NCBI GenBank assembly: GCA_024682115.1
Contig: JAIKZO010000137.1
Location: forward strand, 1 to 48,079
Source: Lachnospiraceae bacterium
GTDB lineage: Bacteria; Bacillota; Clostridia; Lachnospirales; Lachnospiraceae
Length of the DNA: 48,079 bases
Reading direction: 5' to 3'
Notes under the pieces: model-generated
Seen by the model: the letters and a program-made list of their open reading frames with translations, nothing else
The model's database searches: none
Told to the model about the DNA's origin: nothing
Part shown: one piece after another, positions 18,353 to 26,505 of the stretch
Position numbering within the stretch: position 1 is the stretch's first letter
Layout of the letters: every line of letters starts with the position of its first letter
Translations under genes and position numbers: made by a program

Positions 18353-18850
18353 ATGTACAAAAAAGGTCAATATGTTATCTGCGGTGTCAACGGTATCTGT
18401 CAGGTTGAGGATATAACCACGCTTAACCTTGACGGGGTCGATAAATCCCGCAAATATTACCTTTTGAAACCCGTTTTTTCAAACGGAAGCACCGTATATA
18501 AGCCTACCGACCTGAATGACGGATCCATTCGTCCTGCCCTAAATAAAAAAGAGGCCGAAGAACTGATCTCCGAGATCCCTTCGATCAACACGATCGCGAT
18601 CGCGGATGAGAAGACTCTGGAAAAAACCTACAAGGATCTTATACATTCAAGCGACCCCAAATCTCTGGTCTCACTTATCAAGACCATCCATATGCGCAAA
18701 GAAAAGCGGCTCCTTAAAGGCTTTAAGGTAACCGCTCTTGATTCAAGGTATTTTAAGCAGGCTGAGGATTTCCTTTACGGGGAACTCTCCGTTGCCCTTG
18801 ATATCCCGCGCAACGAAGTCCGCGAGTACATCACCGAAAGATGCGAATGA
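18353..18850 (+). CDS. CarD/CdnL-family RNA polymerase-binding regulator
   Basis: This 165-residue protein has the N-terminal CarD/TRCF RNA-polymerase-interaction domain (MYKKGQYVICGVNGICQVEDI, then YYLLKPVFSNGSTVYKPTD) and a helical C-terminal domain (MRKEKRLLKGFKVTALDSRYFKQAEDFLYGEL). Family members bind the beta subunit and stabilise open complexes at many promoters. GGAAGGAGG precedes the ATG. The stop codon abuts that of the convergent kinase gene. Which genes it controls is unknown; the short N-terminal beta region is somewhat divergent from mycobacterial CarD. Confidence 0.87.
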   Translation: MYKKGQYVICGVNGICQVEDITTLNLDGVDKSRKYYLLKPVFSNGSTVYKPTDLNDGSIRPALNKKEAEELISEIPSINTIAIADEKTLEKTYKDLIHSSDPKSLVSLIKTIHMRKEKRLLKGFKVTALDSRYFKQAEDFLYGELSVALDIPRNEVREYITERCE

Positions 18851-21355
18851 TCATCTGTTGTTTCGAAGTATCCTTATCTTCGTAAGGAGTTTGTCGGCCG
18901 ATTTTCCGACCGATGCGGTATCGAATTCATCGACCGCTCTCTTGAGATTTTCTATCTCATCCTGTATATCTTCGGGGAATTTATAGGTTTCTATCTCAGC
19001 GATCGCTTCAACGGCGTGCTGTTTGTTCATGTCGTTCATTTCAAGTCTTACCATCTCGACAAGAGCAAGTACCTGAGGGAAATCTATCTCTGATCTTTTG
19101 GTATCTTCTTCAGCATCGAAGAACGATAATCTCTCCTTAAAAGTACGGTAGTAATTGATCATGTAAGGATACTTTTCGTTGATTATCCTGAAATCACGAT
19201 CCCTTGCAGCGCTTTCAAGCTCTTTTGCGCCCTCCGAGAGCATATCCGCACCGATAAGCCCCGCAGATGATTTGAGCGCATGTGTCTTAACCTTAAAGAG
19301 TTCAAGGTTGTCACCTTCGTGAATGTTCGCAAAATATTCGTCAAGCAATGCCGATTCCGCATCGATATTTTTTCTGAAATCGCTGACGGTCGAGAACAGG
19401 ATATCTGCCGAAGGAAGGTGCTTTACGGCCTCATCCCAGTCGATACCGCGTACTGTCGGAAGTTCTTCCTGCCAGTGTTCGGAAGAAAGCTTCTTATCCT
19501 GATCGGATCTTGCCGGATACAGGAGTTTATAAGAAGGAACATAGGTCTTTATCGTTCTTTCAAGATCTTTGACAAAAATGGGTTTGGCAAGATAAGCGTC
19601 AAAACCGCTCTGTTTATAAAGCTCGGCGGCATTACCCATCGTATTCGCGGTAAGAACGACTATCGGAGTCCTTACATTAAGGTGGGACGGATCTTCCTTT
19701 ATCAGTTTGAGGGTTTCAAGCCCGTCCATTACAGGCATCAGATGATCGAGGAATATAATGTCATACTGTTCCTTTTTTATCATCTCAAGACAGGTCTTTC
19801 CGCTGTCGGCCTCATGGACCCTTATCTCGGTCCTTGAAAGCAGCGAACGGAATACCCTTCTGTTAAGGGAATTGTCATCCACAACGAGCACCTTAACGGA
19901 AGGTGCGGTAAATGCGATCTCTTCGGGAGCCTCCTGGTGTTTAGCATATGCACTGAAATCACCTATCGGATCCTGATTTACTATCCTCTGGGTGAGCGTG
20001 AACGAGAATATGCTTCCTTCTCCGTAGACACTGCTCACGTTGAGCCTGCTGCCCATCAGTTTCAGCAGGTTGTTTGTTATCGTCATTCCGAGGCCGGTTC
20101 CTTCGATATTACGGTTCCTGCTCTCTTCTATCCTTTCAAAAGCTATGAAAAGTTTTTCGATATCTTCTTCCTTGATACCTATTCCGGTATCCTTTATCTC
20201 GAAGAAAAGATCGATGAGATCGCCCTTGTATTCTCCGTTAACAGAGATCTTGACAAATCCCTCGTGCGTATACTTTATCGCATTCGACAAAAGGTTCATC
20301 AGCACCTGTTTGATATGAACATCATCGCCGTATAAGGTATTGGGAAGCGACGAGTTAATATCAACGACAAAGTCAAGCTGCTTGGCTTCTATCCTTGCCT
20401 TGTTTATGGAGATCGTATCGTAGAGCATCTGATCGAGCTTATATTCTATGGGAATGATCTCCAGCTTGCCGGATTCTATCCTCGAGATATCAAGTACATC
20501 ATTAATGATGCTGTAAAGTGTCTGTGCAGCCTGAGAGATGTCCATCGCATACTGCTTAGACTTTTCTTCCTTGGATTCTCTTATTATCATCTCATCCATG
20601 CCGAGGATGGCATTGATCGGAGTCCTTATCTCATGGGAGATATGTGCGATAAATGAAGACTTTGTCGCATTTGCAACGTTTGCCCTGTCTCTTTCGAACT
20701 CCAGCCGCTCGATAAGGAGCTGGTCGGGATTTTCGGATATTACATAAAGGCTGACTATCATCATCGCATTTCCGAGTGACGTGATGATGTCCCTTGTCGT
20801 AAACAGCTGAACTATATAAACGATACCCTGTGAAAAGATGGCAAGGATAAGTGCGATCGCTTTCTTTCTGTCGAGACGCTTGTAATTGTATGCCACAAGA
20901 AAGATACATACCGCGAGCATCAGTCCCAGGAAGGTATGAAGTATCGTGATACCGAGACCCTTTGTATAATACCAGTTACCGATATCGATATATTCTATCT
21001 TCATGATAGCCACGCACATAACTACCACCGTTCCCAGAATAAGCCACACCGTTTCATGTATGAGAATCCTTCCGCCCGCATTCCTTACGCTGACTGAAAT
21101 ATATGCCTCAATATAGATAAGGAGGATCGCAAGAGTCATAAGATATAACCTGCCGAGGACGTCTATCAAAAGACCGTGTTCAACAAAGATATAAACATAG
21201 ACGAAGTCAAACAGGGTATTGACGAAAGCAAGTATCAATAACCTGAAAAAGAGTTTATGCGTTTGTGTCTTTCTTCTTTTTACCGAGCAGTAATTGATGA
21301 TAAGAAAGAGTATCAGCAGCGTGCTCGATATCTGAAGTCTTAAGGCTTCTGTCAT
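18851..21355 (-). CDS. Membrane hybrid sensor histidine kinase with REC and HPt domains
   Basis: The 834-residue protein begins with about six or seven membrane helices (residues 5-205) that form the sensor. HisKA follows (AHISHEIRTPINAILG, His241), then the ATPase (NLLSNAIKYT, DTGIGI, GTGLGMTITNNLL), a receiver (VKVLVVDDNSLNRR, phosphorylatable Asp537 in IIFLDHLMPVMDG) and a C-terminal HPt with THALKSSAGLIGA (His692). All catalytic residues are present, so it can pass phosphate His-Asp-His. No DNA-binding or other output regulator is adjacent. It lies 12 nt after a paralogous kinase lacking HPt, and a REC-only or effector partner must be elsewhere. Confidence 0.93.
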   Translation of the reverse strand: MTEALRLQISSTLLILFLIINYCSVKRRKTQTHKLFFRLLILAFVNTLFDFVYVYIFVEHGLLIDVLGRLYLMTLAILLIYIEAYISVSVRNAGGRILIHETVWLILGTVVVMCVAIMKIEYIDIGNWYYTKGLGITILHTFLGLMLAVCIFLVAYNYKRLDRKKAIALILAIFSQGIVYIVQLFTTRDIITSLGNAMMIVSLYVISENPDQLLIERLEFERDRANVANATKSSFIAHISHEIRTPINAILGMDEMIIRESKEEKSKQYAMDISQAAQTLYSIINDVLDISRIESGKLEIIPIEYKLDQMLYDTISINKARIEAKQLDFVVDINSSLPNTLYGDDVHIKQVLMNLLSNAIKYTHEGFVKISVNGEYKGDLIDLFFEIKDTGIGIKEEDIEKLFIAFERIEESRNRNIEGTGLGMTITNNLLKLMGSRLNVSSVYGEGSIFSFTLTQRIVNQDPIGDFSAYAKHQEAPEEIAFTAPSVKVLVVDDNSLNRRVFRSLLSRTEIRVHEADSGKTCLEMIKKEQYDIIFLDHLMPVMDGLETLKLIKEDPSHLNVRTPIVVLTANTMGNAAELYKQSGFDAYLAKPIFVKDLERTIKTYVPSYKLLYPARSDQDKKLSSEHWQEELPTVRGIDWDEAVKHLPSADILFSTVSDFRKNIDAESALLDEYFANIHEGDNLELFKVKTHALKSSAGLIGADMLSEGAKELESAARDRDFRIINEKYPYMINYYRTFKERLSFFDAEEDTKRSEIDFPQVLALVEMVRLEMNDMNKQHAVEAIAEIETYKFPEDIQDEIENLKRAVDEFDTASVGKSADKLLTKIRILRNNR

Positions 21356-21367
21356 GATCCCACCGAT

Positions 21368-23230
21368 CTATAGTTTAAGATATTTCTTAATCATTTTTTC
21401 AAGTTCTTCGGGAACTATGGGCTTTGCTATAAAGTCATCAAACCCTTCGTTAAGGTAAAGTTCCTTTGCACCTCCGACCGCATTGGCCGTAAGCATGATA
21501 ACGGGTGCATCTTTGGACATGTTTCCTTCCATCGTCTTCATATTCCGGAAGGTCTCTATACCGTCCATATAAGGCATCATATGATCCATGAACACGATAT
21601 CGTATTTGTTCTTGCGGACCATATTGATGCAGACCTCACCGGACTCGGCCTCGTCGATGATGAGCCTGGTCTCTTTGAGAAGTCCCCTGAACACCTTTCT
21701 GTTCATGGCATTGTCATCAACAACGAGAACCTTTGACTGCGGAGCTTCAAAGGATTTTTCGTATTCATATTCAACAGGCGCCGCCTCGATATCATCTTTA
21801 TTGAAATCCCCGAACATGGCTTCATCCCATACCGGCTGCAGAAGATCGAACGACACCCTGGTCCCTCTGCCGTATTCGCTTTCGATATCAAGCTTGGAAT
21901 CCATCATGTCAAGAAGCTGCATGGTTATGGTCATTCCAAGACCGGTTCCTTCGACATTACGGTTCTTCTCAGCCTCAAATCGCATATATGCCTGGCTGAT
22001 ATTGTCGATGTCTTCTTTCTTCATTCCGATACCCGTATCCTCGACCTCAAAATGAAGGATCCTGGTATCGTTGTTGTTTCCGGGTTTTCCTGTGAGCCTT
22101 AATACTATCCTTCCCTTTTCCGTGTATTTGACCGCATTGGAAAGGATGTTCGTAAGTATCTGTTTTATCCTTATCTCGTCTCCGACATAACCTGCGGGGA
22201 TGTTCGGATCCGCTTCAACGTCAAACTGGAGATTCTTGTCATCTGCCTTAAACTGGATCATGTTCACGGTATCGTTCAATAGACTTCGCATATTGTAGTT
22301 TACCGGAATGATCTCCATCTTACCCGATTCCATCTTGGAAAGGTCGAGTATCTCGTTTATTATCCCGTGAAGAGTCTGCGCTGCGGATTTGATATCGTAA
22401 GCATATTGTCTGGTACTCTCTTCGTGCGTTTCCCTCAATATCATCTCATCCATTCCGAGAACGGCATTGATGGGAGTCCTTATCTCATGGGAAACATTGG
22501 CGATAAAGTTGGACTTCGCGGCATTAGCCTTATCGGCCTTATCCTTTTCCACATTCAGCTGGTCGATCAGCTTGACGTCTTCGTTCTCGAGCGTCATGTA
22601 GAACGACAGAACAACGACCGCTATGCCAAGTGAGAAGAACATCATGTTCTGATGTCTGTACTGGAACATGAAGCAGCATAACTGTGAAATAAATCCAAGC
22701 AGTATTATACTTTTACGTTTGGGATTTATATATTTTCTGTTAATGAAGAATAAAAGCCCGATGAGCAGTTCATACACTATCAGAAAAATGAGTATCACCG
22801 AAATACCGTCATTGACTGCCATGACATTATTCTGTCTTGAAAGAACGAAAGACACTGAAGGAACGATAATGGCCATCAGCAGTACCACTACGATAACCCA
22901 GGTAGTCCAGTTGCCTATCTTTTTGAGATCCGGAAGATCCAGGTTGATTATATATCTGGTATAAAGGAATACGATAAAAAGATCGCACAGAAGCAGGATA
23001 ATAAACAATCCCAAAGATATTCCTATCGCTATCTTCGGGATATACTCGGAATAATAAGAGAACGTAACGACTATTGCCTGCGTAAGGATCAGGGCAAAGG
23101 ATACAAATAGAAGCCTGGAATAAATGATCTGGGCTCTGCTGCGTCTGTCAAGCTTGCTGTTATTAAAAAACAGAATGATCAGAAAGCCCGTTATCATCAG
23201 ACAAAGCGCTTCCATGCCAAGCTTAGGCAT
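21368..23230 (-). CDS. Membrane hybrid sensor histidine kinase with REC domain, no HPt
   Basis: This 620-residue paralogue of the downstream kinase has about seven N-terminal membrane segments (residues 8-215), HisKA (ANVSHEIRTPINAVLG, His248), the ATPase (NILSNAVKYT, DTGIGM, GTGLGMTITMQLL) and a C-terminal receiver (KVLVVDDNAMNRK, Asp549 in IVFMDHMMPYMDG), where it ends. Domain spacing and many motifs match the neighbour, so the pair likely arose by duplication. Lacking an HPt, it needs another protein, plausibly the neighbour's HPt, to pass phosphate on. GGAGGGG precedes the ATG. Confidence 0.93.
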   Translation of the reverse strand: MPKLGMEALCLMITGFLIILFFNNSKLDRRSRAQIIYSRLLFVSFALILTQAIVVTFSYYSEYIPKIAIGISLGLFIILLLCDLFIVFLYTRYIINLDLPDLKKIGNWTTWVIVVVLLMAIIVPSVSFVLSRQNNVMAVNDGISVILIFLIVYELLIGLLFFINRKYINPKRKSIILLGFISQLCCFMFQYRHQNMMFFSLGIAVVVLSFYMTLENEDVKLIDQLNVEKDKADKANAAKSNFIANVSHEIRTPINAVLGMDEMILRETHEESTRQYAYDIKSAAQTLHGIINEILDLSKMESGKMEIIPVNYNMRSLLNDTVNMIQFKADDKNLQFDVEADPNIPAGYVGDEIRIKQILTNILSNAVKYTEKGRIVLRLTGKPGNNNDTRILHFEVEDTGIGMKKEDIDNISQAYMRFEAEKNRNVEGTGLGMTITMQLLDMMDSKLDIESEYGRGTRVSFDLLQPVWDEAMFGDFNKDDIEAAPVEYEYEKSFEAPQSKVLVVDDNAMNRKVFRGLLKETRLIIDEAESGEVCINMVRKNKYDIVFMDHMMPYMDGIETFRNMKTMEGNMSKDAPVIMLTANAVGGAKELYLNEGFDDFIAKPIVPEELEKMIKKYLKL

Positions 23231-23262
23231 CCTTTTTCCCCTCCTTTCAAGTCTTTCATATT

Positions 23263-23291
23263 AGTATATCACTTTTACCTATGCAGGTAAA
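23263..23291 (-). promoter_or_regulatory. Promoter of the histidine-kinase pair
   Basis: TTTACC (23286-23291), a 17-nt spacer and TATACT (23263-23268) on the minus strand. The -35 hexamer lies within the palindrome at 23272-23293. Confidence 0.6.
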
Positions 23292-23293
23292 AG
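23272..23293. promoter_or_regulatory. Perfect palindrome over the -35 region, candidate operator
   Basis: Arms CTTTTACCT and AGGTAAAAG are perfect 9-bp inverted repeats around a 4-nt centre. The site covers the -35 box and most of the spacer of the kinase promoter, where a bound dimeric repressor would block RNA polymerase. No T tract follows on either strand, so it is not a terminator. Confidence 0.6.
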
Positions 23294-23343
23294 GTTTTCG
23301 AACGTTGCATTCCATTTCAAACGCATTACACATAGGTCAGGAT

Positions 23344-23376
23344 AAAAAAACAGCGGATGCCCGAATGGACATCCGC
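23344..23376 (-). terminator. Intrinsic terminator downstream of the FucI-family isomerase gene
   Basis: On the minus strand GCGGATG and CATCCGC form a perfect 7-bp stem, extended by an inner CC/GG, followed by TGTTTTTTT. It lies 25-57 nt below the isomerase stop codon and ends the minus-strand operon. Confidence 0.85.
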
Positions 23377-23400
23377 CGTATCAGTTAATGTTATCAGCGC

Positions 23401-24888
23401 TTACGCGTAAGGATTCTCTGTCTTGTAAGGAAGAGACTTGGGCTGGTTGTAGCCGATCTCGTTAACGCATACTCCGATGTACTTGAATACTTCGAAGAGA
23501 GCCTTGCCGACATGTCCGAATGCTACCGCACCGTGGTGAGGGAAGTTCTTCTCGATAAGTACATGGCGATAGAATCTGCCCATCTCGGGAATAGCGAATA
23601 CTCCGATACCACCGAACGATCTGGTCGCAACAGGAAGAACTTCACCTTCTGCAAGATATGCACGAAGGATATTGTCAGCTGTTGACTGCAGACGGAAGAA
23701 TGTAACAGGTCCGGGAATGATATCGCCTTCGAGTGTTCCGTTCGTAACCTCGATGGGAAGTGCACGAGCCATGATAGCCTGATGCTTCATAGAGCATGCA
23801 GAAAGCTTCTTAGAGCATGTGTTTCCGCAGTGGAATCCCATGAATGTATCTGTAAGAGAGTAATCATATTTGCCCTTGATAGACTCTTCATACATGATCT
23901 TGGGAACTGAGTTGTTGATGTCGAGCAGTGTTACGATATCATCTGAAACTGCCTGGCCGATGAACTCTGAAAGACATCCGTAGATATCAACTTCGCAGGA
24001 TACGGGAATTCCGCGTCCGGTAAGACGGCTGTTAACGTAGCAGGGAACGCATCCGAACTGTGTCTGGAATGCGGGCCAGCACTTACCTGCAAGAGCAACA
24101 TATTCCTTTGAGCCCTTATGAGCATCGATCCAGTCAAGGAGCGTGAGCTCGTACTGAGCAAGTTTGGGAAGAACTTCAGGCTTCTTGTTGCCTTCGCCGA
24201 GTTCTGCTTCCATATCCTTTATAACGTCAGGGATACGGGGATCATCCGCATGCTTGTTGAAAGCTTCGAAAAGGTCAAGCTCTGAGTTCTCTTCGATCTC
24301 AACGCCGAGGTTGTAAAGCTGCTTGATGGGAGCGTTACAAGCAAGGAAATTGAGCGGTCTGGGACCGAATGTGATGATCTTAAGGTTCTTTAATGCTGCT
24401 ACTGCTCTTGCGATCGGAACGAACTCGTTGATCATCTTGGCGCAATCCTCTGCATCACCAACGGGATACTCGGGGATATAAGCCTTAACGTTACGAAGAG
24501 CCAGGTTGTATGAAGCATTAAGTACTCCGCAGTAAGCATCTCCTCTGCCTGCAGTGGTAACCGATTCATAATCTTCCTCGGCTGCTGCGCAGAACATAAC
24601 GGGGCCGTTAAACTGCTGAGCGAGCATTGTCTCTGATATCTCGGGACCGAAGTTTCCAAGGTATACGCAAAGAGCGTTACAGCCCTTCTCCGTGATGTCC
24701 TTGAGTGCGTTCTGCATGTCGATCTCGCTCTCGATGATGGTTATGGGACACTCATAGATGTCCGTTGCATCATAGGCTTTTGCGTATGCATCACATACTG
24801 CTTTTCTTCTTCTGATCGTAAGCTCGGCAGGGAAACAGTCACGGCTGACTCCTACGACACCGATCTTAACTTTGGGTAAATTGTTCAT
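23401..24888 (-). CDS. FucI/AraA-family sugar isomerase
   Basis: A 495-residue protein of the L-fucose/L-arabinose isomerase superfamily, recognised by KIGVVGVSRDCFPAEL, IYECPITIIESE, CVYLGNFGPE and the C-terminal RSFGGIGVFAIPEMGRF. Such enzymes interconvert aldoses and ketoses with a divalent metal. The gene follows xylB by 51 nt with a strong AAGGAGG, which suggests that it feeds xylulokinase, for example xylose or a related aldopentose to the ketose. No canonical XylA is present here. Exact substrate is an inference; L-fucose isomerase activity proper is less likely without fuculokinase or fuculose aldolase nearby. Confidence 0.83.
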   Translation of the reverse strand: MNNLPKVKIGVVGVSRDCFPAELTIRRRKAVCDAYAKAYDATDIYECPITIIESEIDMQNALKDITEKGCNALCVYLGNFGPEISETMLAQQFNGPVMFCAAAEEDYESVTTAGRGDAYCGVLNASYNLALRNVKAYIPEYPVGDAEDCAKMINEFVPIARAVAALKNLKIITFGPRPLNFLACNAPIKQLYNLGVEIEENSELDLFEAFNKHADDPRIPDVIKDMEAELGEGNKKPEVLPKLAQYELTLLDWIDAHKGSKEYVALAGKCWPAFQTQFGCVPCYVNSRLTGRGIPVSCEVDIYGCLSEFIGQAVSDDIVTLLDINNSVPKIMYEESIKGKYDYSLTDTFMGFHCGNTCSKKLSACSMKHQAIMARALPIEVTNGTLEGDIIPGPVTFFRLQSTADNILRAYLAEGEVLPVATRSFGGIGVFAIPEMGRFYRHVLIEKNFPHHGAVAFGHVGKALFEVFKYIGVCVNEIGYNQPKSLPYKTENPYA

Positions 24889-24914
24889 TGGTAACCTCCT
24901 TAATACATTTATTG

Positions 24915-24945
24915 AAATGACTTTTATATGTCATCCGTGTCATTT
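24915..24945 (-). other. Intercistronic hairpin between xylB and the isomerase gene
   Basis: AAATGAC and GTCATTT are perfect 7-bp arms around a 17-nt loop, overlapping the xylB stop codon. No T tract follows. It may set the relative stability of the two cistrons. Confidence 0.4.
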
Positions 24946-26415
24946 AATTATCTCAAATACAGGCTTGCATGCAGGATAGATCTGCTTGAACTGCTGGTAT
25001 TTGATCTCATATCTTGCCACGAGTTCCGGAGTGGGCTCTACCGTATCGATGATCTTAACGATAGCCTCTGCAGCCTTTTCGACCGAAGCATATTCTCCGT
25101 TGGCAACAGCTGCGAGCATCGCACCGCCGAGTGCGGGACCTTCTTCGGATTCGATAACATCAACCTTAAGGTTCATGACATTGGCGATGATCTTCTTCCA
25201 GAGAGGCGATTTTGCTCCGCCGCCGCAGATCTTTGTTCTTTCTATATTGATGCCGAGCGATCTTGCAACCTCGAGTGAATCACGGAGTGCAAAAGCGACA
25301 CCTTCAAGAACAGCCTGTGTCATATCGGTCCTCGTGTTATCCATCGTAAGTCCGATGAATGTTCCCCTTGCATTGGGATTGTTGTGAGGAGAACGCTCAC
25401 CCATGAGGTAAGGCAGGAAGAATACATGGTTGTTCCCGAGTTTGTCGTCGGTTATATCCTTCTGCTGTCCGGCATAATCGTCGGTTCCGATGATATCGTC
25501 CATCCACCACTTGTTACAAGAAGCGGCACTCAGCATGCATCCCATGAGATGATAGCTTCCGTCCGCGTGATCGAACGAATGAAGGGCGTTGAATCTGTCA
25601 ACCCCGAAATTCTTAGAAGAAATGAATATGGTTCCCGATGTACCGAGGGAAATGTTACACATTCCATCACCTACCGTACCGGTACCTACAGCGGCTGCGG
25701 CATTATCGCCGGCACCTGCGGCCACCTTACAGGTTGAAGGGATACCGAGCTGTGCTGCGATATCTTCCTTAACGGTTCCCACACACTCATAACTTTCGTA
25801 AAGCTTCGGAAGCATATCTTCGGTGATGCCGCAGATATCACACATCTCCTTGGACCATTTTCTGTTCTTTACATCCAAAAGGAGCATTCCGGAAGCATCC
25901 GAAACGTCGGTACAGTTAACTCCCGTAAGCTTATATGCGATGTAATCCTTGGGGAGCATTATCTTCTTTATCTTTTTAAAGTTCTCGGGTTCCTTGTTCT
26001 TTACCCAGAGGATCTTGGGTGCGGTGAATCCCGTGAAAGCAATATTTGCGGTGTATTCTGAGAGTTTTTCCTTACCTATCTTTTCATTGAGGTAATCTGT
26101 CTCTTCAAATGTACGTCCGTCGTTCCAAAGCAGTGCGGGACGGATGACATTGTCATTTTCGTCAAGGATAACGAGTCCGTGCATCTGTCCGCCGAACGAA
26201 ATGCCGGCAACCTGCGACTTATCGGCATCTTTGATAAGATCCTTAAGTCCCTCCATCACTTTGTCATACCAGTCTTCCGGCTTCTGTTCAGACCAGCCCG
26301 GATTGGGGAAATAGATGGGATATTCCTTAGAGACGATGTTCTTTATCTGTCCCTTTTCATCCATCAGTAAAAGCTTTACAGCCGAGGTACCAAGATCAAT
26401 ACCAATATACAGCAT
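24940..26415 (-). CDS. xylB: Xylulokinase
   Basis: This 491-residue FGGY kinase phosphorylates D-xylulose to xylulose 5-phosphate for the pentose phosphate or phosphoketolase route. It starts with the phosphate-binding MLYIGIDLGTSAVKLLL and has the substrate loop SFGGQMHGLVILD, WNDGR, the ATP-binding GAGDNAAAAVGTGTV and the FGGY C-terminal motif CGGGAKSPLWKKIIA. The length is normal. It is upstream of a FucI/AraA-family isomerase in the same orientation. AAGGAGAACG precedes the ATG. No sugar importer or regulator is adjacent. Confidence 0.93.
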   Translation of the reverse strand: MLYIGIDLGTSAVKLLLMDEKGQIKNIVSKEYPIYFPNPGWSEQKPEDWYDKVMEGLKDLIKDADKSQVAGISFGGQMHGLVILDENDNVIRPALLWNDGRTFEETDYLNEKIGKEKLSEYTANIAFTGFTAPKILWVKNKEPENFKKIKKIMLPKDYIAYKLTGVNCTDVSDASGMLLLDVKNRKWSKEMCDICGITEDMLPKLYESYECVGTVKEDIAAQLGIPSTCKVAAGAGDNAAAAVGTGTVGDGMCNISLGTSGTIFISSKNFGVDRFNALHSFDHADGSYHLMGCMLSAASCNKWWMDDIIGTDDYAGQQKDITDDKLGNNHVFFLPYLMGERSPHNNPNARGTFIGLTMDNTRTDMTQAVLEGVAFALRDSLEVARSLGINIERTKICGGGAKSPLWKKIIANVMNLKVDVIESEEGPALGGAMLAAVANGEYASVEKAAEAIVKIIDTVEPTPELVARYEIKYQQFKQIYPACKPVFEIIK

Positions 26416-26505
26416 ATTTCGTTCTCCTTGTGATTATTCCGCCGTTTAAACGCTCGGTATCATTAATTTTATCATCGGTATATACAATCTACTACCTAAT
26501 TATTG

